Notes: generated from the sequence alone by a model not told the origin. A stretch of 64,000 nucleotides of DNA from Mycolicibacterium tusciae (GCF_002086795.1 NZ_MVIM01000002.1:434001-498000), one strand, 5' to 3'; shown: positions 38,065 through 47,098, counted from the first letter of the stretch. Program-made: numbers and translations.

Positions 38065-38105
38065 CGAAAAAGCCCCGGTGCGCATCGCGCACCGGGGCTT
38101 TTTCG
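38065..38105 (+). terminator. Intrinsic terminator of groEL2
   Basis: A perfect 19-bp stem runs from CGAAAAAGCCCCGGTGCGC (38065-38083) to its complement (38087-38105) with a 3-base loop. The 3' arm ends in TTTTT after a GC-rich stem, the classical intrinsic form. The A-run on the other side makes it usable from the opposite strand too, where the DUF559-type gene ends at 38181. Confidence 0.95.
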
Positions 38106-38180
38106 TGTGTCGCTGACGCAATGTCACGCTGACAGCGCCGTCGCGCGTATATATGCATGGAGACGCTCTCAAACTGACGT

Positions 38181-39026
38181 TTAGATCGGCCTTCGATGTC
38201 CTCGCCTTCGAATCACCGATCGAATGTCCTCGATCACGACGTCCCAGCTCTCGACAACGTCCTCATACGTCAGCCGAATCACCAGATAACCCAGACCTGT
38301 CGCGACCCGGTCCCTCGTCCGATCCACTTGGTACTTCGCCAGATGATGTTCACGGCTGTCGGCTTCGATGATGAGGCGATTGCCCACGAGAAAGTCGACG
38401 CGGCCCACTTCCGGGATCACCACTTGAGTCCGCAGCTGGATCCCCTCAGCCCGCAGTCGCAGCCTGATCATGGTCTCCGTACCAGACTCGCTTCGGGGGT
38501 CGCATCGCTGCGCGAGGTTCAGGTGTGCAAAACGCGACGCTGCCACAATCGATTTCGCGTCGGCCATGTCGATCATCCGTTTATTCAGCATCGAATCCAG
38601 TACAACAATTAGCCCTTCCGCTCCGAAGCAGTTGGCCGCGGACGCGACGGCGACGTCCATCGCGTCGACCGCACCGACGACGGGTGGATCCCGGCGATAC
38701 GGATGGCAGGAGCGAACTCCCGGGCGCGACTGGCGCGCTCGCGTCGAGTAGCGGATGTGCAGTCGGGAATCGGGAACCCAGACGCGGCGTAGCCGCAGAG
38801 CCGAGGCGCAACCCAGTACACCTCCCGCGGTAACGGCGCGGACGACCTGAGGGTTGGCGGACGGAACGGCGTACCAACCCCGACGCACCGCTCGCCAACC
38901 CTGCGAAGGCAGCTTCCTGATGTGCGATTGCGACCACCCCGCCGTGCGCAACTGACCCGCGGACACGACTCCGCCATGTGCTGCGAGGATGCGGTCGATT
39001 TCGGCCACGGCTTCATCGCATCCCAC
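38181..39026 (-). CDS. AbiEi-like winged-helix protein with C-terminal DUF559 (nuclease-fold) domain
   Basis: This 281-residue protein has two parts. Residues 8-65 (IDRILAAHGGVVSAGQLRTA, RKLPSQGWRAVRRGWYAV) match the winged-helix N-terminus of type IV AbiEi antitoxin-like proteins. Residues 180-275 match DUF559, a PD-(D/E)xK nuclease fold: Glu184, Asp211 in GRVDFLVGN, Glu221 and Asp223 in LIIEADSREHH. Many such proteins occur in mycobacteria without a proven role. No AbiEii toxin partner is adjacent. It could be a solitary nuclease or regulator. Confidence 0.78.
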   Translation of the reverse strand: MGCDEAVAEIDRILAAHGGVVSAGQLRTAGWSQSHIRKLPSQGWRAVRRGWYAVPSANPQVVRAVTAGGVLGCASALRLRRVWVPDSRLHIRYSTRARQSRPGVRSCHPYRRDPPVVGAVDAMDVAVASAANCFGAEGLIVVLDSMLNKRMIDMADAKSIVAASRFAHLNLAQRCDPRSESGTETMIRLRLRAEGIQLRTQVVIPEVGRVDFLVGNRLIIEADSREHHLAKYQVDRTRDRVATGLGYLVIRLTYEDVVESWDVVIEDIRSVIRRRGHRRPI

Positions 39027-39084
39027 AACTGCGGCGGTCGAAAGGGGAACCTTCCCAAGCTGTGGATAACTCGGGGCTTTGTGT

Positions 39085-39459
39085 CTACTCCTTGAGCGGC
39101 AGGCAGTCGTGCAGGCCGTCGGGACTCGTCGCCACGGAGTCGGACGTGGCTCTGCGGTGCAGAATCGCCTTGGTGGGCGTGACGGTGAGTCCGCCGTCGG
39201 CCACTTCGGCCCGGCCGTCGACGATCAACGTGTATCCGCCGGGGTCGGCCGGTGGCCAGATGACGGTGACGTTGGGATGCTCGCCGGCGTTGCGGCGTGT
39301 GCCCGATCCCATCTGGCCCACTTCGAACACGCCCTCGGTGAGTACCGGTTCGACGGCGACGGTGTGCGCGCGGAAATCGTCGCCGACGGTGATCAAGTAT
39401 CCGAACGAGAAATCCGCCAACGCGTCGGCGAGTTTGTTGAGATCGACCTTGACGCTCAT
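39085..39459 (-). CDS. Pyridoxamine 5'-phosphate oxidase-fold (FMN/F420 split-barrel) protein
   Basis: This 124-residue protein has the split-barrel fold of the PPOX family (GYLITVGDDFRAHTVAVEPV, then VEVADGGLTVTPTKAILHRR). Family members bind FMN, F420 or heme-like ligands; the cofactor is not obvious. Its ATG overlaps the amidohydrolase stop by four bases (39456-39459), so the pair is co-translated and may act on the same compound. Confidence 0.83.
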   Translation of the reverse strand: MSVKVDLNKLADALADFSFGYLITVGDDFRAHTVAVEPVLTEGVFEVGQMGSGTRRNAGEHPNVTVIWPPADPGGYTLIVDGRAEVADGGLTVTPTKAILHRRATSDSVATSPDGLHDCLPLKE

Positions 39460-41183
39460 GCGGTGGCGGGTGCGGCCTGGCGACCACGGATCAGCTTGCC
39501 GGGACGGGCCGCAGTGGGCTCGCCGTTCTCGGAGATGACCTGACCGGACACCATCGTCATCACGTAGCCGTCGGCCGTTTGGTCCAGACGTCGTCCACCG
39601 GCGGGCAAGTCGGACTTGACGGTGGGTCGGTGCAGACGCAACGCGTCGGCGTCGATGATGTTGATATCGGCCTTGTACCCGACGGCCAGGCGGCCACGAT
39701 CCTCCAAGCCGCCGATCCGGGCAGGTACGGACGTGAGCTCTTTGATCACCTGGGTGATCGACAGCCGTCCAGACTCACGGTCGCGCACCCAGTGCGTCAG
39801 TAGATACGTGGGAAAGCTTGCGTCGCAGATCATTCCGTAGTGCGCACCGCCGTCGCCGAGGCCGAGTACGACGTCGTCGCGCTGGATCAGTTCGGCGACG
39901 GTGTCCAGGGAGTTGTCGCGGAAGTTGGCGAGGGTCACCAGCAGCATGGCGTGTCCGTCGTCGTCGAGGAGACGGTCATAAGCCTCCTCCAACGGATTCA
40001 CGCCGCGCGCCCGGGCCCGCGCGCCGATCGAATCCGAAGCAGCCGGTTCGTAATTCGGTGGATCACCGAGCGGGAACATGTAGTCCCACGCCTGCGCGGC
40101 GAACATCAGGGGATGCCCGTCGCTGCTCGGTGTGTCGTTCATGATGCGTTCGCGTACTTCGGGTTTACGCATCTCGGCGACCCGTTCCGCGAGTGGCAGC
40201 CCCGCGATCTCCTGGTAGGACGGGTACATCACGAACGGGTTGCCTGACAGATCCAGCCCGAGCACCAGCCCGATTGGCCGCGGGAAGATCTGGCCCGTCA
40301 CGTCGCCCCCGTTCGCGTTGGCCTTCTCCACCATGGCCAGGGCATCGAGGTGGATCGGCGGGCCCGCGTTGCCGATCGCCAGCGTGAACGTCACCGGCAG
40401 TCCGACTTCACCCGCGACGTCGAACACCGCACCAAGGGACGCTTGGTAGTCACCCGCCATCAGGTCGGGCACGAACTGCAGCAGACCACCGCCGGCGTCG
40501 TCGATGCCGCGTGCAATCGCCTCGATCTCCGCGTAGTCCACGTCGTAGCTCGGAATGGGTTGGCCCTTGATGGTCTTGTGCAGCGTCAGGCGAGACGATG
40601 CGAAGCCCAGCGCGCCCGCCCGCACCGCTTCGGCCGCAAGTTTGCGCATCAGGGAAAGGTCTTCGTCGGTCGCGGGTTCACGGTCCACGCCGCGTTGTCC
40701 CATCACGTACACCCGCAGCGGGGAGTGCGGAAGGAAGGCGGCCACGTCAATGTCCCTGTGTCGCGCCTCAAGCGCGTCCATGAATTCCGGGAAGGTTTCC
40801 CACGTCCACGGCAACCCGTCGACCATCACGACGCCGGGGATGTCTTCGACACCGGCCATCACATCCACGAGCACGTCGTGGTCCTCGACCCGGCACGGCG
40901 CAAAACCCACGCCGCAGTTGCCCATGACGGCGGTCGTGACGCCGTGCGCCGACGACGGGATCATGCGGTCGCTCCAGATGGCCTGGCCGTCGTAGTGCGT
41001 GTGCAGGTCGACGAACCCCGGCGTGACCAGCAGCCCGGTCGCGTCGACCTCTCTGGCGCCGGAGCCGTCGACGGTGCCGACGGCCGCAATCACACCGTCG
41101 GAGACCGCGACGTCGCCGACGTACGGTTCGCCGCCGAGGCCGTCGACGATGGTGCCGTTCCGGATGATCAGGTCGTAGGCCAT
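39456..41183 (-). CDS. Amidohydrolase, N-acyl-D-amino-acid deacylase (D-aminoacylase) type
   Basis: This 575-residue metal-dependent hydrolase has the first metal motif FVDLHTHYDGQ (His61, His63), HGVTTAVMGNCGVGFAP, a later GDGGAHYG (metal Asp-type motif near 460) and a C-terminal beta-sandwich (GRLAVGYKADINIID). It belongs to the D-aminoacylase/dihydroorotase-like group. Likely substrates are N-acylated amino acids or similar amides, not resolvable here. ATG 41183 was chosen over the longer frame to 41276. It overlaps the PPOX gene downstream and is divergent from the VOC gene. Confidence 0.89.
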   Translation of the reverse strand: MAYDLIIRNGTIVDGLGGEPYVGDVAVSDGVIAAVGTVDGSGAREVDATGLLVTPGFVDLHTHYDGQAIWSDRMIPSSAHGVTTAVMGNCGVGFAPCRVEDHDVLVDVMAGVEDIPGVVMVDGLPWTWETFPEFMDALEARHRDIDVAAFLPHSPLRVYVMGQRGVDREPATDEDLSLMRKLAAEAVRAGALGFASSRLTLHKTIKGQPIPSYDVDYAEIEAIARGIDDAGGGLLQFVPDLMAGDYQASLGAVFDVAGEVGLPVTFTLAIGNAGPPIHLDALAMVEKANANGGDVTGQIFPRPIGLVLGLDLSGNPFVMYPSYQEIAGLPLAERVAEMRKPEVRERIMNDTPSSDGHPLMFAAQAWDYMFPLGDPPNYEPAASDSIGARARARGVNPLEEAYDRLLDDDGHAMLLVTLANFRDNSLDTVAELIQRDDVVLGLGDGGAHYGMICDASFPTYLLTHWVRDRESGRLSITQVIKELTSVPARIGGLEDRGRLAVGYKADINIIDADALRLHRPTVKSDLPAGGRRLDQTADGYVMTMVSGQVISENGEPTAARPGKLIRGRQAAPATA

Positions 41184-41229
41184 GAGGTGAATGTACGACT
41201 GTGTCGGCCCGGGATGCCAGGATGAGGCC

Positions 41230-41619
41230 GTGATTGACCACTTCGGAATCAACTGTGCGAACTGGGATGAGTCCAAGGCCTTCTACGACAAGGTCCTCGG
41301 CGTGCTCGGATACACCCGTCAGATGGACTATCAGGTCGCCATCGGCTATGGCACCGAGGGCAAACCCGATTTCTGGATCGCCGACATGAATGCGGGCGAG
41401 GCGGCCGGGCCCAACCGTGAGGTGCACTTCGCATTCCAGGCCTCCGGCACCGACGCCGTCCAGGCGTTCTACGACGCCGCGATCGAGGCCGGCGCCGAAT
41501 CCCTGCATGCGCCGCGGATATGGCCGGAATATCACCCCGGCTACTTCGGGGCATTCGTGCGTGACCCCGACGGCAACAACATCGAGGCGGTCTTCCACGG
41601 GGCGCAGCTGCAGGACTGA
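41230..41619 (+). CDS. VOC-family (glyoxalase/dioxygenase fold) protein
   Basis: This 129-residue single-VOC-domain protein runs IDHFGINCANWDESKAFYDK at the start to VRDPDGNNIEAVFHG at the end. Family members use a divalent metal for isomerase, dioxygenase or thiol-transferase reactions; His near residue 4 and Glu near 121 could be ligands. GTG 41230 has GATGAGG just upstream. It starts the forward block VOC-DinB-PAP2. Confidence 0.86.
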   Translation: MIDHFGINCANWDESKAFYDKVLGVLGYTRQMDYQVAIGYGTEGKPDFWIADMNAGEAAGPNREVHFAFQASGTDAVQAFYDAAIEAGAESLHAPRIWPEYHPGYFGAFVRDPDGNNIEAVFHGAQLQD

Positions 41620-41637
41620 ACTGGGTAACGTCAAGGT

Positions 41638-42165
41638 ATGGCTAGCTCTGATGCTTCCTCTGATTCCTTGGCGGTGCGTGCACTGCTGCGGGACGCCTTC
41701 ACCCGGTTGATCGAGCACGTCGAGCGGCTCACCGACGGGCTTACGGATGAGGTCGCGTTCTTCCGCCCCACCGCGAATGCCAACAGCATCTCGTGGCTGA
41801 TCTGGCACAGCGCCCGTCAGCACGACCTGCAGCTGGCGGATATCGCGGACACCGAACAGGTCTGGTTGCGCGACGGCTGGGTCGACCGCTTCGGTCTCGA
41901 CCTACCGCGCGATGCGATGGGGTACGGCGACGGCCCCGACGAGGTGGCCAAGGTGCGCGCGTCAGCTGACCTGCTGGCCGGCTATTACCACGGTGTGCAC
42001 AAGGCGACGCTCGAGTACATCGCCTCAGTCACGCCCGAGGAGCTGGACCGCGTCGTCGACGATCACTGGGACCCGCCGGTGACTGCGGGCGTGCGGCTGG
42101 TGAGCATCATCGACGACAGTGCGCAGCACCTGGGCCAGGCGGCCTACGTGCGCGGCATCGTGTGA
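41638..42165 (+). CDS. DinB-like (DUF664) protein
   Basis: This 175-residue four-helix-bundle protein of the DinB/DUF664 superfamily has the pattern LLRDAFTRLIEHVERLTDGL, WLIWHSARQHDLQLADIA (metal-type His) and DDSAQHLGQAAYVRG (His near 166). Relatives include metal-dependent thiol S-transferases that use mycothiol or bacillithiol, so a mycothiol-linked reaction is possible but unproven. Its stop overlaps the PAP2 GTG by four bases. Confidence 0.85.
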   Translation: MASSDASSDSLAVRALLRDAFTRLIEHVERLTDGLTDEVAFFRPTANANSISWLIWHSARQHDLQLADIADTEQVWLRDGWVDRFGLDLPRDAMGYGDGPDEVAKVRASADLLAGYYHGVHKATLEYIASVTPEELDRVVDDHWDPPVTAGVRLVSIIDDSAQHLGQAAYVRGIV

Positions 42166-42734
42166 GTCCGATTCGGTGGTGGCCACCGGTCGGGGTGACC
42201 GCGATGATCGTGCTCGGACTCGCCGTCGGTAAGGGATCCACCCCGGTCGACGACTGGTTCCAGGCGCTCAATCGCGGTGTCGCTCAAGACCTGTCCTACC
42301 TCGCAATGCCGCTGTCACTCGTCATCCTCGGCGTCACGGTCGTGGGCATGGCGCTGTATCGGCGGTGCTGGCGGCTGGCTCTGGCCGCCGCAGTGTCTCC
42401 TCCGCTCACATACCTGCTTGTGCAGTTCATCAAGCCGATGTTCGGTCGCCACATCGAGGACGGCCTCGCGTACCCGAGCGGCCACATCACGACGACGACG
42501 ATCGTGTTGGGCCTCTTCGTGTTGGTGGCAGGTGGTGCCCGGTGGGCGATGCTGGCCGCGGTCGCCTACGTGGCGCTCGCCATGGTCGGCGTGGGCTCGA
42601 CGTTTCATTACTTCACCGACACTGTCGGCGGGTTGCTGCTCGGCACCTCCGTCGTGGGCCTCGCGGCGCTCGTCGCCCACCGTGACTTGACACGTGTCAA
42701 CCCCGGTGCGATCTACGTCACACGCGGTGGCTAG
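42162..42734 (+). CDS. PAP2-family membrane phosphatase
   Basis: This 190-residue protein has about five membrane helices. The phosphatase motifs are KPMFGRH (near 87, motif 1), PSGH (near 102, motif 2) and GSTFHYFTDTVGG (near 145, motif 3 with catalytic His and Asp). Motif 3 has Thr instead of the usual Arg (GSTFHYFTD versus SRxxxxxHxxxD). It likely dephosphorylates lipid or isoprenoid phosphates at the outer membrane face. GTG 42162 overlaps the DinB stop. Confidence 0.88.
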   Translation: MSPIRWWPPVGVTAMIVLGLAVGKGSTPVDDWFQALNRGVAQDLSYLAMPLSLVILGVTVVGMALYRRCWRLALAAAVSPPLTYLLVQFIKPMFGRHIEDGLAYPSGHITTTTIVLGLFVLVAGGARWAMLAAVAYVALAMVGVGSTFHYFTDTVGGLLLGTSVVGLAALVAHRDLTRVNPGAIYVTRGG

Positions 42735-42743
42735 CATGGAGCT

Positions 42744-44270
42744 ATGACCGCGACGCCAGATGTTGATCTGCCCCCGGAATCGCAAGCCGCCACTGTGCTC
42801 AATCCCGCAACCGGCGCTGTAGCCGGGACCGTGCGGTGGACCGACCCCGCTGACGTGCCCCGCATCGCGACGGGCTTGCGCCGGGCGCAACGCGAATGGG
42901 AGGCCCGCGGGCCCAAGGGCCGCGCCAAGGTGCTGGCCCGCTTCGCCGTGTGGATGGGCGAGCACCGCGACGAGATCGAGCAGCTGCTGATCAAGGAGAC
43001 CGGTAAGTCGGCGACCGACGCCGCCCAAGAGGTGCCGCTGCTGATCATGATCGCGTCGTACTACATCAAGACGATGGAAAAGGCGCTGGCACCTGAGGCC
43101 CGGCCCGCGTCGCTGCCCTTCCTGAACATCAAGAAGGTGACGGTCCACTACCGGCCGCGGCCGATCGTCGCCATCGTCGCACCCTGGAACTATCCCGTGG
43201 CCAACCTCCTGATGGACGGCATCGCCGCGTTGGCGGCGGGCTGTGCGGTACTCCTCAAGCCCTCCGAGCGCACCCCGCTGACCGCTGAGCTGTTGTTGCG
43301 CGGCTGGGCGGACTCCGGCGCGCCCGAGGTCATGGCGATCGTCCAAGGGGCAAGGGAGGCCGTCGAGGCCGTCGTCGACAACGCCGACTACGTCCAGTTC
43401 ACCGGGTCATCCGCGACAGGCGCCAAGGTCGCCGAACGCGCGGCGCGCCGGCTCACGCCGGTGAGCCTCGAACTCGGCGGCAAGGACCCGATGGTCGTGC
43501 TCGAGGACGCCGACATCGACCTGGCCGCGCACGCTGCGGTCTGGGGTGCGTTCTTCAACGCCGGCCAGACATGTGTGTCCGTCGAGCGGGTGTACGTGCT
43601 CGAACCGGTCTACGACCAGTTCGTCGCCGCCGTCGTGCGCGACGTCAAGAATCTGAAGATGGGCGCGGGCGAGGGGCACGACTTCGGCGCCCTGATCGAC
43701 GACTCCCAGCTCGCAGTGACCGAGCGTCATGTCGCCGACGCCGTCGCCAAGGGCGCGAAGGTGCTCACCGGCGGCAAGCGCGCGACGGGCCCCGGCAGCT
43801 TCTACGAGCCGACGGTGCTCGTCGACGTCGACCACACGATGGACTGCATGACGGAGGAGACGTTCGGCCCGACACTGCCCATCATGAAGGTCGCCGCCGT
43901 CGCCGAAGCGGTGCGGCTGGCGAACGACAGCCCCTACGGCCTCAGCGCATCGGTGTTCTCCAAGGACATCGACCGCGCGAAAGACGTTGCGGTGGAATTG
44001 GATTGCGGGGCCGTGAACATCAACGACGTGATCTCGAACCTGATGTGTACCACGGCGCCGATGGGTGGCTGGAAGACATCGGGCATCGGAGCTCGCTTCG
44101 GCGGCGCCGACGGTGTGCGCAAGTTTTGCCGCCAGGAGGTTGTCGTCGCCCCGCGCACCAACATCGGCGCGGGCGGCAACTACTACAACAACTCGCTGCG
44201 GGCACTGAAGCGGATGAACACGATGATGACCAAGCTCGCGTTGATCCGGCCCAAGCGCACCGCCAAGTAA
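42744..44270 (+). CDS. NAD(P)-dependent aldehyde dehydrogenase (succinate-semialdehyde dehydrogenase-like)
   Basis: This 508-residue aldehyde dehydrogenase has the cofactor part VAPWNYPVANLLMDGIAALA, catalytic Glu243 in LELGGKDP and catalytic Cys277 in FNAGQTCVS. The Glu-to-Cys spacing is normal. A C-terminal extension after residue 470 (NNSLRALKRMNTMMTKLALI) may form an amphipathic, membrane-facing helix. It resembles mycobacterial GabD2-type enzymes, but the aldehyde is uncertain. Start ATG 42744 follows PAP2 by 9 bases. Confidence 0.92.
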   Translation: MTATPDVDLPPESQAATVLNPATGAVAGTVRWTDPADVPRIATGLRRAQREWEARGPKGRAKVLARFAVWMGEHRDEIEQLLIKETGKSATDAAQEVPLLIMIASYYIKTMEKALAPEARPASLPFLNIKKVTVHYRPRPIVAIVAPWNYPVANLLMDGIAALAAGCAVLLKPSERTPLTAELLLRGWADSGAPEVMAIVQGAREAVEAVVDNADYVQFTGSSATGAKVAERAARRLTPVSLELGGKDPMVVLEDADIDLAAHAAVWGAFFNAGQTCVSVERVYVLEPVYDQFVAAVVRDVKNLKMGAGEGHDFGALIDDSQLAVTERHVADAVAKGAKVLTGGKRATGPGSFYEPTVLVDVDHTMDCMTEETFGPTLPIMKVAAVAEAVRLANDSPYGLSASVFSKDIDRAKDVAVELDCGAVNINDVISNLMCTTAPMGGWKTSGIGARFGGADGVRKFCRQEVVVAPRTNIGAGGNYYNNSLRALKRMNTMMTKLALIRPKRTAK

Positions 44271-44341
44271 CGCCTCCGCGCGCCACCTTTCGTTCATCTT
44301 CGCGTCACCGTCGCTTACGGGGGGGTCGATATTTTCTGCCG

Positions 44342-45205
44342 GTGACCGCGCTCAAGGGAACCGAGTACTACACCGTCCGCGACGACGACGATGACGACCC
44401 CGTGCTGGTGCACCATCCCAGCGGATCCGAGGTCGACACCTGGCGCGAGCGCTACCCCTACGACGAGCGCATGCCGCGTCCGGAGTACGAGGAGCACAAG
44501 CGGCTGCTGCAGATCGAACTGCTGAAGCTGCAGAAGTGGAGCCAGGCCAACGGGCTGCGCCACGTCATCGTGTTCGAGGGCCGCGACGCGGCGGGCAAGG
44601 GCGGCACCATCAAACGGTTCATGGAGCACCTCAACCCGCGCGGCGCGCGCGTCGTCGCGCTCGAGAAGCCCACCGAGCGCGAACGCACGCAATGGTACTT
44701 CCAGCGATACGTCGCCCACCTGCCCGCCGCGGGGGAGATCGTTATGTTCGACCGGTCCTGGTACAACCGCGCCGGCGTGGAGCGCGTCATGGGCTTCTGC
44801 ACGGCGGACCAGCACGAGGAGTTCATCCGACAGGCACCGCTCTTCGAGCAGATGCTGGTCAACGAAGGCATCAGTCTCACCAAGCTGTGGTTCTCGGTGA
44901 CGCGGGGGGAGCAGCGCACCCGCTTCACCATTCGCCAGGTCGACCCGGTGCGGCAGTGGAAGCTGTCGCCGACGGACCTCGCGTCGCTGGACAAGTGGGA
45001 CGCCTACACCGCGGCCAAGGAGGACATGTTCGAGCTCACCGACACCGACATCGCACCCTGGACGGTCGTCAAGAGCAACGACAAGAAGCGTGCGCGCATC
45101 AACGCCATGCGCCACGTCCTCGGTAAGTTCGACTACGACAACAAGGACCGCGAGGTGGTCGCCGAGGCCGACCCCCTCATCGTGGGACGTGCGCTGGCTG
45201 ACTGA
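44342..45205 (+). CDS. Polyphosphate kinase 2 (PPK2 class I)
   Basis: This 287-residue PPK2-family enzyme moves phosphate between polyphosphate and nucleoside diphosphates. It has Walker A EGRDAAGKGGTIKRF (79-93), Walker B VMFDRSWYNRAGVERVM with Asp137, lid residues FTIRQVDPVRQWKLSP and TDTDIAPWTVVKSNDKK. An acidic stretch of six Asp lies near residue 14. GTG 44342 is the best start, although the G-run (about 44319-44326) is rather far upstream. A second PPK2-family gene lies at the window end. Confidence 0.93.
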   Translation: MTALKGTEYYTVRDDDDDDPVLVHHPSGSEVDTWRERYPYDERMPRPEYEEHKRLLQIELLKLQKWSQANGLRHVIVFEGRDAAGKGGTIKRFMEHLNPRGARVVALEKPTERERTQWYFQRYVAHLPAAGEIVMFDRSWYNRAGVERVMGFCTADQHEEFIRQAPLFEQMLVNEGISLTKLWFSVTRGEQRTRFTIRQVDPVRQWKLSPTDLASLDKWDAYTAAKEDMFELTDTDIAPWTVVKSNDKKRARINAMRHVLGKFDYDNKDREVVAEADPLIVGRALAD

Positions 45206-45233
45206 TTCCGCCGCGTCCCGTTAAGGAGGATGC

Positions 45234-46088
45234 GTGCGGTTCGTCGCGACTATGTTCCTGTGGCTGGTCACGACCGTTCTGCTGGCTGTGGCGGTCCCGA
45301 CGATGTGGGCGCAGCGCAACGTGGTGAGCGAGGACGGGTACGCCGCGCTGTCTGCGGCCGCGGCACAGGATCCGAAGCTTCAGCGCGCGATGGCGTCGGA
45401 GTTGACGGCGCAGATCCGCAGCTTCGCCGCCAACAACGGGTACGGCACCCTCAACACCGAACTCGTCGGAAACGTCGTCACCGCCTACACCGGCAATGAC
45501 GGATTCCCCGGCCAGTTTGCGCAGGCCAATCGAATCGCGCACCGCTGGATGTTCACCGACACGGTCCGGGCCGAGGACGGCTCGGGCGACCGTTGGCTCG
45601 TCGACATCGCGCCGATGCTCAACGATTCGTCGATCAAGGAGACGCTCGGCAATCTCGACCTGGACGTTCCGCAGACTCTGACGGTGCCGATCACGGTGCC
45701 CGAATCGTCGGAGCTGCGGCCAGGCCAGCTGCGGCTGTTGTCGACGTGGGGTCCGTGGGTCAGTGTCGGGTCGACGGTATTGGCGGGCATATCGGCGCTG
45801 CTGATGCTGGCGGCGGCCCGATCACGTGGTAAAGCTCTTGTATCGCTTGGTGTTTCGGCTCTGCTGGTGGGAGCTGGGGGATGGGCGGCGTTGGAAACGT
45901 CACGCCGTTTCGTCGACGACGCACTGAACCAGACGGCAGGCGACATCCGGCAGATCGCGGACGTCATGGTCGGCCAGGCCGAATTGAGCGCGCACCATTG
46001 GCTGAACCTGACACTGGCTGCGGGCGGTGTGCTCGTGGTGTTCGGGGTCGCGGTGGCGATGCTGGGCGGCCTGCGCCGGCGGGACTAG
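45234..46088 (+). CDS. Membrane protein, unknown function, four predicted membrane helices
   Basis: This 284-residue protein has membrane helices near residues 3-25, 165-190, 198-218 and 255-278. A 135-residue extracytoplasmic domain follows the first helix (EDGYAALSAAAAQDPKLQRA and following). It recalls actinobacterial proteins with a repeated 'AAQDPKLQ' start, but I do not recognise a functional family. The GTG start has one of the best ribosome sites in the window (AAGGAGG, 45223-45229). Confidence 0.75.
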   Translation: MRFVATMFLWLVTTVLLAVAVPTMWAQRNVVSEDGYAALSAAAAQDPKLQRAMASELTAQIRSFAANNGYGTLNTELVGNVVTAYTGNDGFPGQFAQANRIAHRWMFTDTVRAEDGSGDRWLVDIAPMLNDSSIKETLGNLDLDVPQTLTVPITVPESSELRPGQLRLLSTWGPWVSVGSTVLAGISALLMLAAARSRGKALVSLGVSALLVGAGGWAALETSRRFVDDALNQTAGDIRQIADVMVGQAELSAHHWLNLTLAAGGVLVVFGVAVAMLGGLRRRD

Positions 46089-46120
46089 GTGTCGCCGTCC
46101 TCCCGGGTACCGTTCTGCCC

Positions 46121-47098
46121 ATGCCATTCGTGTCGGACATCGCGGGACCTCAGCAGCCCGTCCAGGCACCGGCGCTGCTGGTTCCGGGTACCTTTCGCCG
46201 CACCAGCACCATCGACACGCATCCGGCCGGTACCGGCGATTCCGACGTCGACCTGAGAGCCCGCGACGTGACGGCAGATCAGGACGCCGTCGAGGTGCTG
46301 GGCGAGACGCGGATTCGGGCGCACCTGTCGCAACGGGTGATCGACAGCATCGAGTCCGCCCCGCGCGACGGGCGACTGGACCGGTTGCTGGGCAGCCGCG
46401 TCGGCCCCGGATTCCGCTCGGCGGTGGGCAAGCTGCTCCCCGGTGAGGCGCAGCGCGCAGGCAGGCTGCACCTGTTGCTCGACGACTGGGTCGGCGCGGC
46501 TCTGGTGTCCGGCTACGCGGTGCAGCACGCCGCGATCGTTCTCGGCGTCGAGGAGAAGTTGCCTGCCGGCACCGCGGACCGCATGGCGGGCATCTGCGCG
46601 GGGTTCGCGCCGGAGGCCTCGCTCATCGATTACGCCAGGCGGTACGACGTCATTCCGTCGGTCCACGGCCCGGTGGCACCGCCGCTGGATGGTCTGCACC
46701 CCGTGGATGCTCTGCGCGCGCACGGCATGCGCCGGTTCCGGCGTCTGGATCTTGTTCCCGCGGAGGACGATTCCGCGGGATTCCAGGCGCATTTCCGCGA
46801 TTCACATTGCGACGGCGAAGGTGTCGAGACGATCGTGCACGAGTACACCGTCGTCGGCACGGTGGATACGTCGACGCGGACGATCACGTCGGTGAGGGCG
46901 GATGTGCGGGTGCTGCCGTGGCGGGAGTGTCCCGGCGCGATCGGCAGCGCGGAGCGGATTCGGGGAATGACGCTGCCGGACATGCGCGAACGTATACGCG
47001 GTGAATTCGTGGGTACCAGCACGTGCACGCATCTCAACGACACCCTGCGCTGTATCGCCGATCTCGATGCGCTGGTGGATCTGCTCAGGGCTCGATGA
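46121..47098 (+). CDS. DUF2889 protein
   Basis: This 325-residue protein ends with the DUF2889 signature, GEFVGTSTCTHLNDTLRCIA. The N-terminal part has FRRTSTIDTHPAG, also typical. The Cys-Thr-His element could bind a metal. Members often lie near aldehyde dehydrogenase or acyl-CoA metabolism genes, but no activity is established. It starts at ATG 46121, 32 bases after the membrane gene, and overlaps the convergent crotonase gene by 14 bases. Confidence 0.82.
   Translation: MPFVSDIAGPQQPVQAPALLVPGTFRRTSTIDTHPAGTGDSDVDLRARDVTADQDAVEVLGETRIRAHLSQRVIDSIESAPRDGRLDRLLGSRVGPGFRSAVGKLLPGEAQRAGRLHLLLDDWVGAALVSGYAVQHAAIVLGVEEKLPAGTADRMAGICAGFAPEASLIDYARRYDVIPSVHGPVAPPLDGLHPVDALRAHGMRRFRRLDLVPAEDDSAGFQAHFRDSHCDGEGVETIVHEYTVVGTVDTSTRTITSVRADVRVLPWRECPGAIGSAERIRGMTLPDMRERIRGEFVGTSTCTHLNDTLRCIADLDALVDLLRAR

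Noticed and set aside
39061..39069. TGTGGATAA, a perfect DnaA-box-like nonamer
   Set aside because: Single copy with no cluster, no dnaA/dnaN neighbours and no GC-skew information. A chance match; not an origin.
45881..46120. Upstream in-frame extension of the DUF2889 gene into the membrane-protein gene
   Set aside because: Residues there are a shadow of the preceding gene; the family-like sequence begins at MPFVSDIAGPQQP.
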